From the NCBI RefSeq assembly GCF_000800255.1, contig NZ_CP009747.1, positions 4,712,001 to 4,776,000 on the forward strand: a stretch of 64,000 nucleotides of DNA, given 5' to 3'. The notes beneath the pieces were generated by a model. That model was not told the origin of the DNA, made no database searches, and saw only the letters and a list, made by a program, of their open reading frames with translations. Below are positions 8,793 to 19,991 of the stretch, one piece after another. The translations under genes were made by a program, and so were the position numbers. How positions within the stretch are numbered: position 1 is the stretch's first letter; each line of letters opens with the position of its first letter. Origin of the DNA: Pseudomonas parafulva (GTDB lineage: Bacteria; Pseudomonadota; Gammaproteobacteria; Pseudomonadales; Pseudomonadaceae).

Positions 8793-11075
8793 TCAGAAGT
8801 TGGCTTCGAGGGCGACGGTCACGGTGCGCTCCACGCCTACGATGTAGGCCGGGTCGCCGTCGCGGAAACCGCTGTAGGTGGCCGAGTTGGTCTTGGTGGT
8901 GTAGACGCCGTCGAGGTATTTCTTGTCGAACAGGTTGTCGACGTTCAGGCGCAGCGTCGCGCTCTTGAACACGCGCTTGTCGACCGGCAGGTAGACGCCG
9001 GCGCCGAGGTTGAAGACCACGCGGCCGGGGATGCTCTCGTCGTTGGTCAGGTCGCCATACAACTTGCTGGTGAGCTTGCCGCCGAAGGTGCCGTAGTAGC
9101 GGCCGTTGTCGTAGCCGATGTTGGCGGCGAGCATGTGTTCGGGCACGTTGGCGAACTGCTTGTCGGCGGTCGGCAGGGTGATCGCCGCACCTTTGTTGAA
9201 CACTTGCAGGTCGTCTTTCTGCTTGGAGCGGGTGTAGGTGTACGAGGTGTAGTAGTTGAAGTCATGCGGCAGCAGGCCGCTCCACTCCAGTTCCAGGCCG
9301 TAGTTGTCCACGGCGCCGGCATTGATGTCGGCAGCGTCGCCATTGATGTCCTTGGACGACACCTGGCGGTTCTTGAACTGCATGTAGAACAGGCTCGCCG
9401 ACAGGGTCATGTCCGGCTCGACGAAACGCCAGCCCAGCTCGTGGTTCCAGCTGGTTTCAGGCTTCAGCCCGATGGACTCGGGCGAGTTGTCGTACAGCGC
9501 GTAGTTCTGCGGGATGCGCATGTTGCGCGACACGCTGTAGAACACCTGGTTGCGGTCGTCGACCTGGTACTTCAGGCCCGCGTTGGGCAGGAATTTGTTG
9601 TAGGTCTGGTTGCGGTCCACGGGCGCTTCGGTGAGGCTGCCGTGGTTGTGGCCCTTGCGCTCCACATTCATGAACGACAGGCCGGCGTTGAGGGTCCAGT
9701 CGCTGTTGATGTACCAGGTGTCCTGGGCCCAGATCTTCTGCGCCGGGGTTTCGGTGAAGCGGTTGCGGCCCTGGACGATCTGGCCATTGGCGTCGCTCAC
9801 GCGGTGGCTGTCCGGCCAGATGCTGTCGGGCTTGCCGGCGGTATCGATGCCGATGAAGGGCTGGGTCTGGCGCTGACGCGCATCCTCGAACCAGTAGCCC
9901 AATTGCAGGCTGTGTTCGCCCAGGTCCCAGTTCAGCTTGGTGGTGATGCCTGGGCGCCAGGTCTGGGTGCGTGACAAGCGATAGTAGACACCGCTGTTGG
10001 GCGTGCCGTCGGCATTGTAGGTGGCGGCCGAGGCCAGGTTGCTCAGGTCGTACACGCCGCTGGCGCTTGAGCCGCTGTTGAGCGCGGAGGTGGAACTGCC
10101 GCCACCACCGCCATTGCCGTAGTAGTAATACGGGATGACGTCCATGGAGACGTTGTCGGCGAGTTTGAAATGGGTGTTGAACACCGCCGTGAAGGTTTCG
10201 AACGGGTTCTGCGCCAAGCCATAGTAGCTGGTGATCTTGCCGCTGCCGTTGCGCGCGGCCACCGAAGGGTAGGGGTCGTAGCGGCGCCCGAACTGGGTGT
10301 ACTGGCTCTTGGTCAACTGGCTGTAGCTGTTGTTTTCCTGCTTGTGGTACTTGAGGATCAGGTTGGCCGTATTGCCCTCGCCGGCGTCGAAGAAGCTGTT
10401 CCATTCCACCTTGTTGGCGCGCACCGCCCCATCGCCGCGCCACTTGTCACCCTCTTCGTGCGACACCGACAGCCAGTTGCTCAGGCCGTTGATCTCACCG
10501 GTATTGAGGCGCGCGAAGGTCTTGCGGGTTGCGTTGCTGCCGATGCTTTGCTTGACGAAGGCACCGGTTTCCTTGGTCGGGCGAAGGGTCACCAGGCCGA
10601 TGTTGCCGCCACTGGAGCCGATGTGCGGGCCGTCGGCTTCCGAGGCGCCCTGGGTGACGAAGATCTGTTCGATGTTCTCCGCGTCGCCCAGCAGGTTGGA
10701 GTACAGCGCATAGTTGCCCGAGTCGTTGATCGGCATGCCATCGACGCTCATGCCGACCTGATCGGAGTTCATGCCGCGCATGGTGAAGCGAAAGCCCGAC
10801 AGGCCGGTGGCGTCTTCACTGGAGATGTTCAGGCCGGGGGTGTACTTGAGCTTGTCGACGGCGTTGCCGGTGGCGGTCTGCTTGTCCAGTGCTTCCTTGG
10901 TCACGGTCGAGCGGGATTTGGCGCTGTCCTCGGGGACCATGTAGCCCCCGCCCTGGGTGGCCTTGCCTTCGACCTTGATGGCGCCGATGTCGGACTCGGT
11001 GCTGTCGGCGGCATAAGCCATGCCGTGGGCGAGGCCGGCCGTCATCAGGGCGAGGGTGAGCTTGCTGAACTTCAT
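8793..11075 (-). CDS. TonB-dependent outer-membrane receptor
   Basis: Gated outer-membrane transporter. From ATG 11075 (AGGAAA SD upstream) it is 760 aa, with signal peptide MKFSKLTLALMTAGLAHGMA. A TonB-box-like DIGAIKVEG follows, then a plug domain (VDKLKYTPGLNI, FRFTMRGMNSDQ, GNIGLVTLRP) and a long beta-barrel ending in a terminal Phe (ALEANF). An open frame extends 72 codons further upstream, but that translation overlaps tonB and is not receptor-like. It sits in an operon with its own tonB, exbD and exbB and two phosphatases, so a phosphate-containing ligand is the best guess. No siderophore genes are nearby. Confidence 0.9.
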   Translation of the reverse strand: MKFSKLTLALMTAGLAHGMAYAADSTESDIGAIKVEGKATQGGGYMVPEDSAKSRSTVTKEALDKQTATGNAVDKLKYTPGLNISSEDATGLSGFRFTMRGMNSDQVGMSVDGMPINDSGNYALYSNLLGDAENIEQIFVTQGASEADGPHIGSSGGNIGLVTLRPTKETGAFVKQSIGSNATRKTFARLNTGEINGLSNWLSVSHEEGDKWRGDGAVRANKVEWNSFFDAGEGNTANLILKYHKQENNSYSQLTKSQYTQFGRRYDPYPSVAARNGSGKITSYYGLAQNPFETFTAVFNTHFKLADNVSMDVIPYYYYGNGGGGGSSTSALNSGSSASGVYDLSNLASAATYNADGTPNSGVYYRLSRTQTWRPGITTKLNWDLGEHSLQLGYWFEDARQRQTQPFIGIDTAGKPDSIWPDSHRVSDANGQIVQGRNRFTETPAQKIWAQDTWYINSDWTLNAGLSFMNVERKGHNHGSLTEAPVDRNQTYNKFLPNAGLKYQVDDRNQVFYSVSRNMRIPQNYALYDNSPESIGLKPETSWNHELGWRFVEPDMTLSASLFYMQFKNRQVSSKDINGDAADINAGAVDNYGLELEWSGLLPHDFNYYTSYTYTRSKQKDDLQVFNKGAAITLPTADKQFANVPEHMLAANIGYDNGRYYGTFGGKLTSKLYGDLTNDESIPGRVVFNLGAGVYLPVDKRVFKSATLRLNVDNLFDKKYLDGVYTTKTNSATYSGFRDGDPAYIVGVERTVTVALEANF

Positions 11076-11098
11076 CACGGGTTTCCTGTGTATCGGTG

Positions 11099-11869
11099 CT
11101 ATTGCACGCGGTAGTTGAAGGTGGCGGTGAAGCGGTGCTGGGATTTGCCGCCGAAGGCCTGCTCCGGGAACGGTTTGACTTGCTTGATGCGCTTGAGGCT
11201 GGTGGTGGCGGCGCGGTTGAGCAGCATGCTCGAAGCCGGTGTTTCGATACCCGAGTCGAGGACGTTGCCGGCCCTGTCCACCAGCATCCACACCACCACA
11301 TCGCCGGTGGGTCGTTCGAGGGCCGCCTGGCGGCCGGTGGGGTATTGCTTGAAACGCTCCATGTCGCTGCGCAGGCCCTGCATGTAGCCGCCTTCGAGTG
11401 CGGCGACATCGACCTTGGGCGCGGCAGGTGCCGGGGGCGCTGGCTTGGCCGGTTCCGCGGCCGGGCGCACGGGGGCACTGGCCACGGGCGTCGGCTGTGG
11501 CTGTGGCACTGGCTTGGGCGCGGCTTTGGCGACGACAGGCTTGGGGGTTGGCTTGGGCTTCGGCGCAGGCTTAGGCACCGGCTTGGGCACGACCGGTTCG
11601 GGCGGCGGCAGGGCGGCCTCGGGTTGTTCTTCCACAGGGGGCGGCGGCGGTGGCGTTTCCACCGGCGGCGGTGGGGGCTCGGTGACCGCAGGCGCAGGCT
11701 CTTCGGGCGGCGCGGGCTCGACCAGCGCCACCTCGACTGCCGATTCGTCGTACACCGGTTCGATCTTCAACGGCTTGGTATTGACCGCCACCAGGATCGC
11801 GGCGATGGCCGCCACGGCCGGTACGGCACCCAGCCATTGGCGGCCGCGATAGAGGAAATAAAGTGTCAT
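11099..11869 (-). CDS. tonB: TonB energy-transducing protein
   Basis: Periplasm-spanning link between ExbBD and the receptor. 256 aa: N-terminal TM (about residues 10-30), then a long Pro-rich region with PPPPPPVE and KP repeats (about 50-150), then the TonB C-terminal domain with PTGRQAALERPTGDVVVWML. The ATG overlaps the exbD stop by four bases (ATGA), indicating translational coupling. The receptor gene follows after 23 bp. It is probably dedicated to the linked receptor. Confidence 0.92.
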   Translation of the reverse strand: MTLYFLYRGRQWLGAVPAVAAIAAILVAVNTKPLKIEPVYDESAVEVALVEPAPPEEPAPAVTEPPPPPVETPPPPPPVEEQPEAALPPPEPVVPKPVPKPAPKPKPTPKPVVAKAAPKPVPQPQPTPVASAPVRPAAEPAKPAPPAPAAPKVDVAALEGGYMQGLRSDMERFKQYPTGRQAALERPTGDVVVWMLVDRAGNVLDSGIETPASSMLLNRAATTSLKRIKQVKPFPEQAFGGKSQHRFTATFNYRVQ

Positions 11870-12273
11870 GGCTTGCGGGTAGCGATGGAGATGGAGGTGA
11901 AGCCGCCTGCGCGCAGGGTGTCCATGACCTCGACCAGTCGCGCCACCTCGACGCCCTTGTCGCTGTTGATGATGATCACGGTCTTGGTGTCAGGCTTCTC
12001 CAGGCCCTTCAGGGCCGGCACCAGTGCGTCCACGCTGGTCGCTTGGCCATCGAGCTGCAGCTCGCCATTCAGGCCCAGGGTGAGAATGGACTTGTTCTGC
12101 GGCTTGAGCTGCTGCGCGGTGCTGGCGCTGGGCAACTGGGTCTTCATGCCCAGCGCCGGAATCACGTTCAGGCTGATCAGTACAAAGAACACCAGCAGGA
12201 ACATCATCACGTCGATCATGGGGATCAGTTCGATGTGTGCCTTGCGCTTGGTTGGCTCGTCCCAGGCTCTCAT
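11866..12273 (-). CDS. exbD: ExbD/TolR-family proton channel subunit
   Basis: Inner-membrane partner of ExbB. 135 aa from ATG 12273, with a strong GAGGAGG SD four bases upstream; an in-frame start 13 codons earlier is rejected. The N-terminal cytoplasmic stretch KAHIELIPMIDVMMFLLVFF carries the conserved membrane Asp of the ExbD family, followed by a periplasmic domain. It is first in the leftward run, downstream of a Pho-box-like repeat. Confidence 0.93.
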   Translation of the reverse strand: MRAWDEPTKRKAHIELIPMIDVMMFLLVFFVLISLNVIPALGMKTQLPSASTAQQLKPQNKSILTLGLNGELQLDGQATSVDALVPALKGLEKPDTKTVIIINSDKGVEVARLVEVMDTLRAGGFTSISIATRKP

Positions 12274-12314
12274 GAAGCCTCCTCGTCTCGATTGGAGGGG
12301 CGACACTAGCAACC

Positions 12315-12336
12315 AATAATGAACAAAAAATGACCA
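12315..12336 (-). promoter_or_regulatory. Pho-box-like tandem repeat upstream of exbD
   Basis: On the minus strand two abutting 11-mers, TGGTCATTTTT and TGTTCATTATT, agree at 9 of 11 positions. PhoB boxes are tandem 11-bp repeats with a TGTCA-like core in each half. The element ends 41 bp before the exbD start. The gene content makes phosphate control plausible. A lone ATGTCAT half-site at 12399-12405 faces phoD. Confidence 0.5.
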
Positions 12337-12462
12337 GCCTTGAAAGATTGAAAAGGCTCTAGGACGGGCTTTTTGACGGTTCCATTAACTTTTTTGTGAT
12401 GTCATGAAATGGACTTGCGCGGCTGCCATCCTGCGCCGATTTGATCAGGCGGACAGATTTTC

Positions 12463-14031
12463 ATGGGCACTGAATCCGGCCTCCCGGACCTTGGCAGACG
12501 ACGCCTTCTCACCGGACTGGCAGTCGGCGGCAGCTTGGCGTTGATCGGTCCCTACGCCCGTGCAGTCGGCATCGAGTACCCCTTCACGCTGGGCGTGGCC
12601 AGTGGTGATCCACTGCCCGATGGCTTCGTGATCTGGACCCGCCTGGCGCCGGTTGGTCGATTGCAGCCCGAGCGCCAGGTTCCAGTGCGCTGGACCGTCG
12701 CCACCGATGAAGGCATGCGCCAGGTGGTGCGTCGCGGCGAGGCCCTGGCCCAGGGCGGCTTGGCGCATTCGGTGCATGTAGAGGTGTCCGGCCTGCAGCC
12801 TGGTCGGCCCTACTGGTACCGCTTCGAAGCCTTGGGCGAGCAGAGCCCTGTCGGACGATCACGCACCGCGCCTGCCGCCGACAGCCTGGCCCCGGCGCAC
12901 TTCGGGTTCGCCTCGTGCTCGCATTACGAGCTGGGCTACTTCAGCGCCTATCGGCACCTGGCGCAGGAGCAGGCAGACCTGGTGTTCTTCCTGGGCGACT
13001 ACATCTATGAAGGCTCCTACGCCGCCGGCTCAGCCAAGATCGTCCGTGCCCACGACGTGGCCGAGGCCAGCGACCTGGCCGGGTATCGCGCGCGCTATAC
13101 GCAATACAAGCGCGATCCCGACCTGCAAGCGCTGCATGCCAGCGCGCCCTGTGTAGCGACCTGGGATGATCACGAGGTGCAGAACGACTACGCCAACCGC
13201 TGGTCGCAGGACGCTGGCGTCAGCCCGCACGCCTTCCTGCGTCGCCGCGCGGCGGCCTACCAGGCGTTCTACGAGCACATGCCGCTGCGTCGCAGCAGCG
13301 TGCCGCGCGGCGCCGACATGCGCGTCTACCGCCGCATCGATTTCGGTCAGCTTGCGCGCTTCCACGTGCTCGATGGCCGCCAGTACCGCAGCGAACAGCC
13401 CTGCATTCCAGCCAACGGCAGCCATCGCGGGCATGTCGCCGCGCTCGACTGCGCGGACCTGTCAGACCCCCGTCGGACGATGCTCGGCTGGAAGCAGGAG
13501 GCCTGGCTGCAGGACGGGCTGGCGCGGTCCCGAGCCCGCTGGAACGTCATCGCCCAGGATTTGCTGGTGGCGCCGATGCTGCAACGCGCTGCCGACACCC
13601 AGGCGCTGGGTCACTGGACCGACGGCTGGGACGGCTATGCGGCTTCACGCCAACGGGTGCTCACCGCGATCGACCAGACGAAGGCGCTCAACCCGGTCTT
13701 CTGGGGCGGGGATATCCATTCGTTCTGGACCACCGATCTGCACCTGGACAGCCAGGACCCTGCCTCGAAGGTGGTCGCCACCGAATTCGTCGGCACCTCG
13801 GTGACCTCCGACGGCCCGCCCTATGAAGCGTTCAACGCCGTGCTGCCGCTCAATCCGCACGTGAAGTTCTTCGACAGCCGCCAGCGCGGCTATGTCTCGG
13901 TAACCTTGGAGCCGCGACAAATGACAACGCGCTTCCAGGTGATTTCAGAGCGCCGCGATCCCGCAGCGACGATCTCCACGTTGAGGCGCTTCGTCGTCGA
14001 AGACGGCCGCGCAGGCGCCCAGCCCGGCTGA
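12463..14031 (+). CDS. phoD: PhoD-family alkaline phosphatase / phosphodiesterase, Tat-exported
   Basis: Secreted phosphatase of the PhoD metallo-enzyme class, releasing phosphate from mono- and diesters. 522 aa, with a twin-arginine signal (GRRRLLTGLAVGGSLALIGP) at about residues 10-30. PhoD features follow: LGVASGDPLPDGFVIWTRL, FFLGDYIYEG, TWDDHEVQNDY and FWGGDIHSFW. ATG 12463 has only a weak SD. It is divergent from the exbD operon, forming one phosphate-acquisition region; the Tat translocon it needs is encoded at 53.6-55.1 kb. Confidence 0.92.
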   Translation: MGTESGLPDLGRRRLLTGLAVGGSLALIGPYARAVGIEYPFTLGVASGDPLPDGFVIWTRLAPVGRLQPERQVPVRWTVATDEGMRQVVRRGEALAQGGLAHSVHVEVSGLQPGRPYWYRFEALGEQSPVGRSRTAPAADSLAPAHFGFASCSHYELGYFSAYRHLAQEQADLVFFLGDYIYEGSYAAGSAKIVRAHDVAEASDLAGYRARYTQYKRDPDLQALHASAPCVATWDDHEVQNDYANRWSQDAGVSPHAFLRRRAAAYQAFYEHMPLRRSSVPRGADMRVYRRIDFGQLARFHVLDGRQYRSEQPCIPANGSHRGHVAALDCADLSDPRRTMLGWKQEAWLQDGLARSRARWNVIAQDLLVAPMLQRAADTQALGHWTDGWDGYAASRQRVLTAIDQTKALNPVFWGGDIHSFWTTDLHLDSQDPASKVVATEFVGTSVTSDGPPYEAFNAVLPLNPHVKFFDSRQRGYVSVTLEPRQMTTRFQVISERRDPAATISTLRRFVVEDGRAGAQPG

Positions 14032-14097
14032 GGCAAAGCCTATGACGCCCTCAAAGCCCTTGCTCTTGCTCCTTCTTGCCGCTTGCCGCTCGCCACT

Positions 14098-14496
14098 TCA
14101 AACTTTCTTCGGCTTGTAGGCGCAATACCCCGGCCGTGGTCCGACCTTGGGATGATTGCGGCAGGTGTCCGGGCGCTTGTCATAAATGGTGCACAGCCGG
14201 CTCTTGCGGTCCAGATAGAGGCAGTCGTCGTTGCTCATGCGGGTCAGGGTAAAGATCCCCGACTTCTGATTGAAACGCTCGATGATGCCGTCTTTCTGCA
14301 GGCGCTTGGCGACGTTCTTCGGCGGCTCGTCCTTTTCGAATTCGTCCACCACGCCGATGCGGATCAAGTCCTTGATCTTCACTTCCACCGGCAGCGTGCA
14401 GCAGGTCGAGTGGCAGCCCCCGCACATGTGGCTGGCATAGCGTTGCCAGGTTTCCAGGCGGTCGACTTCGGCGGCGGCAATCAGGGTCGGTTTCAT
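14098..14496 (-). CDS. YkgJ-family cysteine-cluster protein
   Basis: Small cytoplasmic protein with a predicted zinc- or iron-sulfur-binding Cys cluster; function not established. From ATG 14496 (MKPTLIAAAE) it is 132 aa. Cysteines occur as MCGGCHSTCC (about residues 25-34), DDCLYLD, RLCTIYDKRPDTCRNHP and GYCAY, the UPF0153 pattern. The open frame runs further upstream to 14589, but that part overlaps the operator-like dyad and reads as leader. It is convergent with phoD and divergent from glgP. Confidence 0.85.
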   Translation of the reverse strand: MKPTLIAAAEVDRLETWQRYASHMCGGCHSTCCTLPVEVKIKDLIRIGVVDEFEKDEPPKNVAKRLQKDGIIERFNQKSGIFTLTRMSNDDCLYLDRKSRLCTIYDKRPDTCRNHPKVGPRPGYCAYKPKKV

Positions 14497-14541
14497 CGTT
14501 TTCGGGCGGATCTGGGGCTGAGGGCGCGCGATCATACCGGA

Positions 14542-14562
14542 GTTGTACAAATTATGTACAAC
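14542..14562. promoter_or_regulatory. Perfect 21-bp dyad (operator-like) between the ykgJ-type gene and glgP
   Basis: GTTGTACA-N5-TGTACAAC is an exact 8-bp inverted repeat with an AATTA centre. On the minus strand it contains TACATAAT, resembling a -10 box, so a bound repressor could block the leftward promoter. The binding protein is unknown; the form suits a GntR- or TetR-type dimer. Confidence 0.6.
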
Positions 14563-14681
14563 CTTTTGCCGGATACCCCGGCTAGGCATGAAAACTGCGA
14601 ACCGTCATGTCAACGCCCTGTCGAAGGGTCTAGTCTCATCACTCTCCCTTGCGTATTCGTCAACTTGCCCGAGGATGCCCG

Positions 14682-17132
<2,451 letters not shown>

Positions 17133-17306
17133 GCTCAGGCCGCGCCGGTGAACCTGCATCTGTCGGCCAGCAGGATCGCCGGCACGGCTGAACTCCCGAC
17201 CTTATTCGTCGTCTCACTGCCCAGCCCCACCTCGACGCTCGCTAGGGCGCAGCTCTCCCTGTAAACTGCGAGGGTTTTTACCCCCTCTTCCTTTTCGGAG
17301 CCATAC

Positions 17307-18317
17307 ATGTCCCGCGTTACCCTGAGTCGCTATCTGATTGAGCAGACCCGCAGCAACAACACTCCTGCCGATCTGCGCTTCCTGATCGAAGTGGTGGCGC
17401 GCGCGTGCAAGGAAATCAGCCACCACGTGTCCAAAGGCGCCCTGGGCGGCGTGCTGGGCAGCATGGGCACCGAAAACGTGCAAGGCGAAGTGCAGAAGAA
17501 ACTCGACGTCATTTCCAACGACATCCTGCTGGAGGCCAACGAGTGGGGCGGCCACCTGGCCGGCATGGCGTCCGAGGAAATGGACAACGCCTACCAGATT
17601 CCGGGCCGTTATCCCAAAGGCGCCTATCTGCTGGTCTTCGACCCGCTGGACGGTTCGTCGAACATCGACGTCAACGTCTCGGTCGGCACCATCTTCTCGG
17701 TACTGCGCTGCCCGAACGAGTACCTGAGCCAGAACGAAACCCTGAACGAGAACGCCTTCCTGCAGCCAGGCACCGAGCAGGTCGCCGCCGGTTATGCCAT
17801 CTACGGCCCGCAGACCATGCTGATCCTCACCCTGGGCAACGGCGTAAAGGGCTTCACCCTGGACCGCGAGCTGGGCAGCTTCGTGCTCACCCACGAAAAC
17901 ATCTGCGTGCCGGAAACCACCGCCGAGTTCGCCATCAACATGTCCAACCAGCGTCACTGGGAAGCCCCGGTCAAGCGCTACGTCGACGAGCTGCTGGCCG
18001 GTGAGACCGGTCCGCTGCAGAAGAACTACAACATGCGCTGGATCGCTTCGATGGTAGCGGACGTGCACCGCATCCTCACCCGTGGCGGCCTGTTCATGTA
18101 TCCGCGCGACGCTCGCGAGCCGAGCAAGCCGGGCAAGTTGCGCCTGATGTACGAAGCCAACCCGATGTCCTTCATCATCGAGCAGGCCGGTGGCGCATCG
18201 ACCAACGGTTACGAGCGCATCCTCGACATCAAGCCGGAGAGCCTGCACCAGCGCGTGTCGGTCATCCTCGGCTCGAAGCAAGAGGTCGAGCGCGTCACCG
18301 CCTATCACAAGGAGTAA
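17307..18317 (+). CDS. fbp: Fructose-1,6-bisphosphatase class I
   Basis: Cytoplasmic gluconeogenic phosphatase converting fructose-1,6-bisphosphate to fructose-6-phosphate. The 336-aa length is standard. The metal-site motif [13 protein letters not shown] (about residues 111-123) and [15 protein letters not shown] near the C-terminus are diagnostic. ATG 17307 has GGAG about eight bases upstream. The downstream DUF924 gene starts three bases after the stop, using an AAGGAG that lies inside the fbp end. Confidence 0.97.
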   Translation: MSRVTLSRYLIEQTRSNNTPADLRFLIEVVARACKEISHHVSKGALGGVLGSMGTENVQGEVQKKLDVISNDILLEANEWGGHLAGMASEEMDNAYQIPGRYPKGAYLLVFDPLDGSSNIDVNVSVGTIFSVLRCPNEYLSQNETLNENAFLQPGTEQVAAGYAIYGPQTMLILTLGNGVKGFTLDRELGSFVLTHENICVPETTAEFAINMSNQRHWEAPVKRYVDELLAGETGPLQKNYNMRWIASMVADVHRILTRGGLFMYPRDAREPSKPGKLRLMYEANPMSFIIEQAGGASTNGYERILDIKPESLHQRVSVILGSKQEVERVTAYHKE

Positions 18318-18320
18318 GAC

Positions 18321-18917
18321 ATGCTCGCACCTTGGCAGCCGTTGCTGGAGTGGTGGTTCGGTTGGGGCAGCAGTGCCCAGGCCGTGGCTGACGAGAAGAG
18401 CACGCTGTGGTTCGGCAAGCACCATGACGCCGACGCCCAGGCGCTGTTCGGCGATCAGGTCGAGCAGGCCCTGGCCGGTGGGCTCGAGGACTGGCAGCAG
18501 AGCCCGCAAGGCTGGCTGGGGCTGCTGCTGCTGCTCGACCAGCTCCCGCGCATGATCTACCGCGACACGCCGCGCGCCTTCGAGGGCGACCGGCGTGCGC
18601 AGGTGGTGGCCATGCAGGGTCTGCAAAAGGGCTGGGATTACCAGTTGCTGCCGATCCAGCGGGTGTTCGTGCTGCTGGTGCTGGAGCACGCCGAGGTGCT
18701 GGACTGGCAGAACCTGAGCGTGGAGCGCTACCGCGCGCTGCTGGACGAGCAGCCCGAGGCCAACCGTCGTCTGTTCGAAGGCTTCCTCGACTACGCCGAG
18801 CAGCACCAGCGAGTGATCGAGCGCTTCGGTCGCTTCCCCCATCGCAACCTGGTGCTCGATCGTCCCAGCACCAGCGAAGAGATGGATTTCCTGCTCGAAC
18901 CGGGCTCCCGGTTCTGA
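18321..18917 (+). CDS. DUF924 family protein
   Basis: 198-aa conserved protein of unknown function (DUF924), predicted all-helical and TPR-like. Typical features: the VLEWWFG-like start (here LLEWWFGWG), LLLLDQLPRMIYRDTP, and FGRFPHRNLVL near the end. It is tightly coupled to fbp by three bases and followed by a terminator, so it is the last gene of that transcript. No enzymatic role can be assigned. Confidence 0.85.
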   Translation: MLAPWQPLLEWWFGWGSSAQAVADEKSTLWFGKHHDADAQALFGDQVEQALAGGLEDWQQSPQGWLGLLLLLDQLPRMIYRDTPRAFEGDRRAQVVAMQGLQKGWDYQLLPIQRVFVLLVLEHAEVLDWQNLSVERYRALLDEQPEANRRLFEGFLDYAEQHQRVIERFGRFPHRNLVLDRPSTSEEMDFLLEPGSRF

Positions 18918-18921
18918 GTTG

Positions 18922-18948
18922 ACGGGGCCCGCTTCCGGGCTCCGTTTT
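18922..18948 (+). terminator. Rho-independent terminator of fbp–DUF924
   Basis: ACGGGGCCCG-CTTC-CGGGCTCCGT (one G·U pair) followed by TTTT, starting four bases after the DUF924 stop. Confidence 0.8.
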
Positions 18949-18965
18949 CCCCTTGCATCGCCCTT

Positions 18966-18993
18966 GACGCACCGCGCTTACACGCGGTGCGTC
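18966..18993. repeat. Perfect 11-bp inverted repeat
   Basis: GACGCACCGCG-CTTACA-CGCGGTGCGTC, an exact stem without a T-run, lies 18 bp beyond the terminator and 130 bp before the small lipoprotein gene. It could be a back-up terminator or an mRNA 5' structure. Confidence 0.7.
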
Positions 18994-19122
18994 GTGGTGG
19001 GCGTGTGCCGACGAACGGTCTGATACGAAAGCAGGCTTGTCAGGGAACCGGGGAGGCATTTTCGCTTCTAAGGGCTCTGCAGGCCGTCTCGCCTGTTGCA
19101 TTCATCTCCAGGAGAGCCCTTC

Positions 19123-19377
19123 ATGTCGTTGCGTTCTATCGCCCTGCTGTCGTTGATGGTCGTGCTGACCGCGTGCAGCAAGATCAACCAGGAAAACTAC
19201 GCCAAGCTCAAGGCCGGCATGACCAAGGTCGAGGTCGAGCAATTGCTCGGCACGCCGAAGGAATGCTCCGGTGCGTTGGGTATGAGCAGTTGTACCTGGG
19301 GCGACGAGAGCAGCTTCATCAGCGTCCAGTACGCCGCCGACAAAGTGCTGATGTACTCCGGGCAGGGCCTCAAATGA
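19123..19377 (+). CDS. Small SmpA/BamE-like lipoprotein
   Basis: 84-residue predicted lipoprotein: MSLRSIALLSLMVVLTACSK gives a signal with lipobox LTAC. The mature part (YAKLKAGMTKVEVEQLLGTP, then a Cys pair around SSCTWGD) resembles the small SmpA/OmlA fold (DUF3862-like). ATG 19123 has a good AGGAGAG SD; an in-frame start nine codons upstream is rejected. The stop overlaps the lipocalin start (ATGA), so the two are co-translated. Function unknown. Confidence 0.82.
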   Translation: MSLRSIALLSLMVVLTACSKINQENYAKLKAGMTKVEVEQLLGTPKECSGALGMSSCTWGDESSFISVQYAADKVLMYSGQGLK

Positions 19378-19946
19378 AGCGCTGGCCTGTGCTGCTGGCG
19401 CTGGGTTTGGCGCTGGCGCTGGGCGGCTGTGCGAGTTCGTCGGTGGATCCGCTGGCGCCCAAGACCGCCGGCCACGTCGACCTCAAGCGCTATCAGGGCA
19501 AATGGTACGAACTGGCGCGCTTGCCGATGCGCTTCCAGCAGGACTGCGCGCAGTCCGAAGCCCATTACAACCTCAAGCCCGATGGCAGCCTGGGCGTGCT
19601 CAATCGCTGCCGCACCGAGGGTGACGAGTGGCTGCGCGCCGAGGGCCATGCGGGCATTGAAGAGCCGGGGCACACCGACAAGCTGTGGGTGGAGTTCGAC
19701 AATTGGTTCAGCCGCCTGGTGCCGGGCCTGACCCGCGCCGACTACTGGATTCTGTACGTGGACGAGCACTACCAGACGGCAATCGTCGGCAGTCCGAACC
19801 GTCGCTACCTGTGGATCTTGTCGCGGACCCCGAGCCTGCCGGCCTGGCAGCGCGAGCACTTGCTGTCCAAGGCGCGCCAGCAGGGCTATGACACCAGCCG
19901 GCTGGTCTGGCGTGTGTCGGACAAGCAGATCGTCGCCCGGCACTGA
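19374..19946 (+). CDS. blc: Bacterial lipocalin (Blc-type) lipoprotein
   Basis: Outer-membrane lipoprotein binding hydrophobic ligands or lysophospholipids. 190 aa with lipobox LGGC in the first 20 residues. Lipocalin motifs: RYQGKWYELARLPMRFQ (GxW motif), ADYWILYVDEHYQTAIVGSP and YLWILSRTP. The start overlaps the preceding lipoprotein stop by four bases. It is convergent with hutF. Confidence 0.93.
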   Translation: MKRWPVLLALGLALALGGCASSSVDPLAPKTAGHVDLKRYQGKWYELARLPMRFQQDCAQSEAHYNLKPDGSLGVLNRCRTEGDEWLRAEGHAGIEEPGHTDKLWVEFDNWFSRLVPGLTRADYWILYVDEHYQTAIVGSPNRRYLWILSRTPSLPAWQREHLLSKARQQGYDTSRLVWRVSDKQIVARH

Positions 19947-19958
19947 TCGGTGCGAATC

Positions 19959-19986
19959 GCGCGGCCCTCTACTGAAGTGGCCGCGC
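19959..19986. terminator. Hairpin between convergent blc and hutF
   Basis: GCGCGGCC-N12-GGCCGCGC (perfect 8-bp arms) fills the 45-bp gap between the two convergent genes; no T-run. Candidate bidirectional terminator. Confidence 0.5.
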
Positions 19987-19991
19987 TTCAC

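Noticed and set aside
11415..11852. Gly-rich plus-strand open frame opposite tonB
   Set aside because: It is the antisense of the Pro/Lys-rich TonB linker and has no independent support.
12399..12405. Full Pho box facing phoD
   Set aside because: Only one half-site (ATGTCAT) matches; the 11-bp-spaced partner is poor, so it is mentioned only as a half-site.
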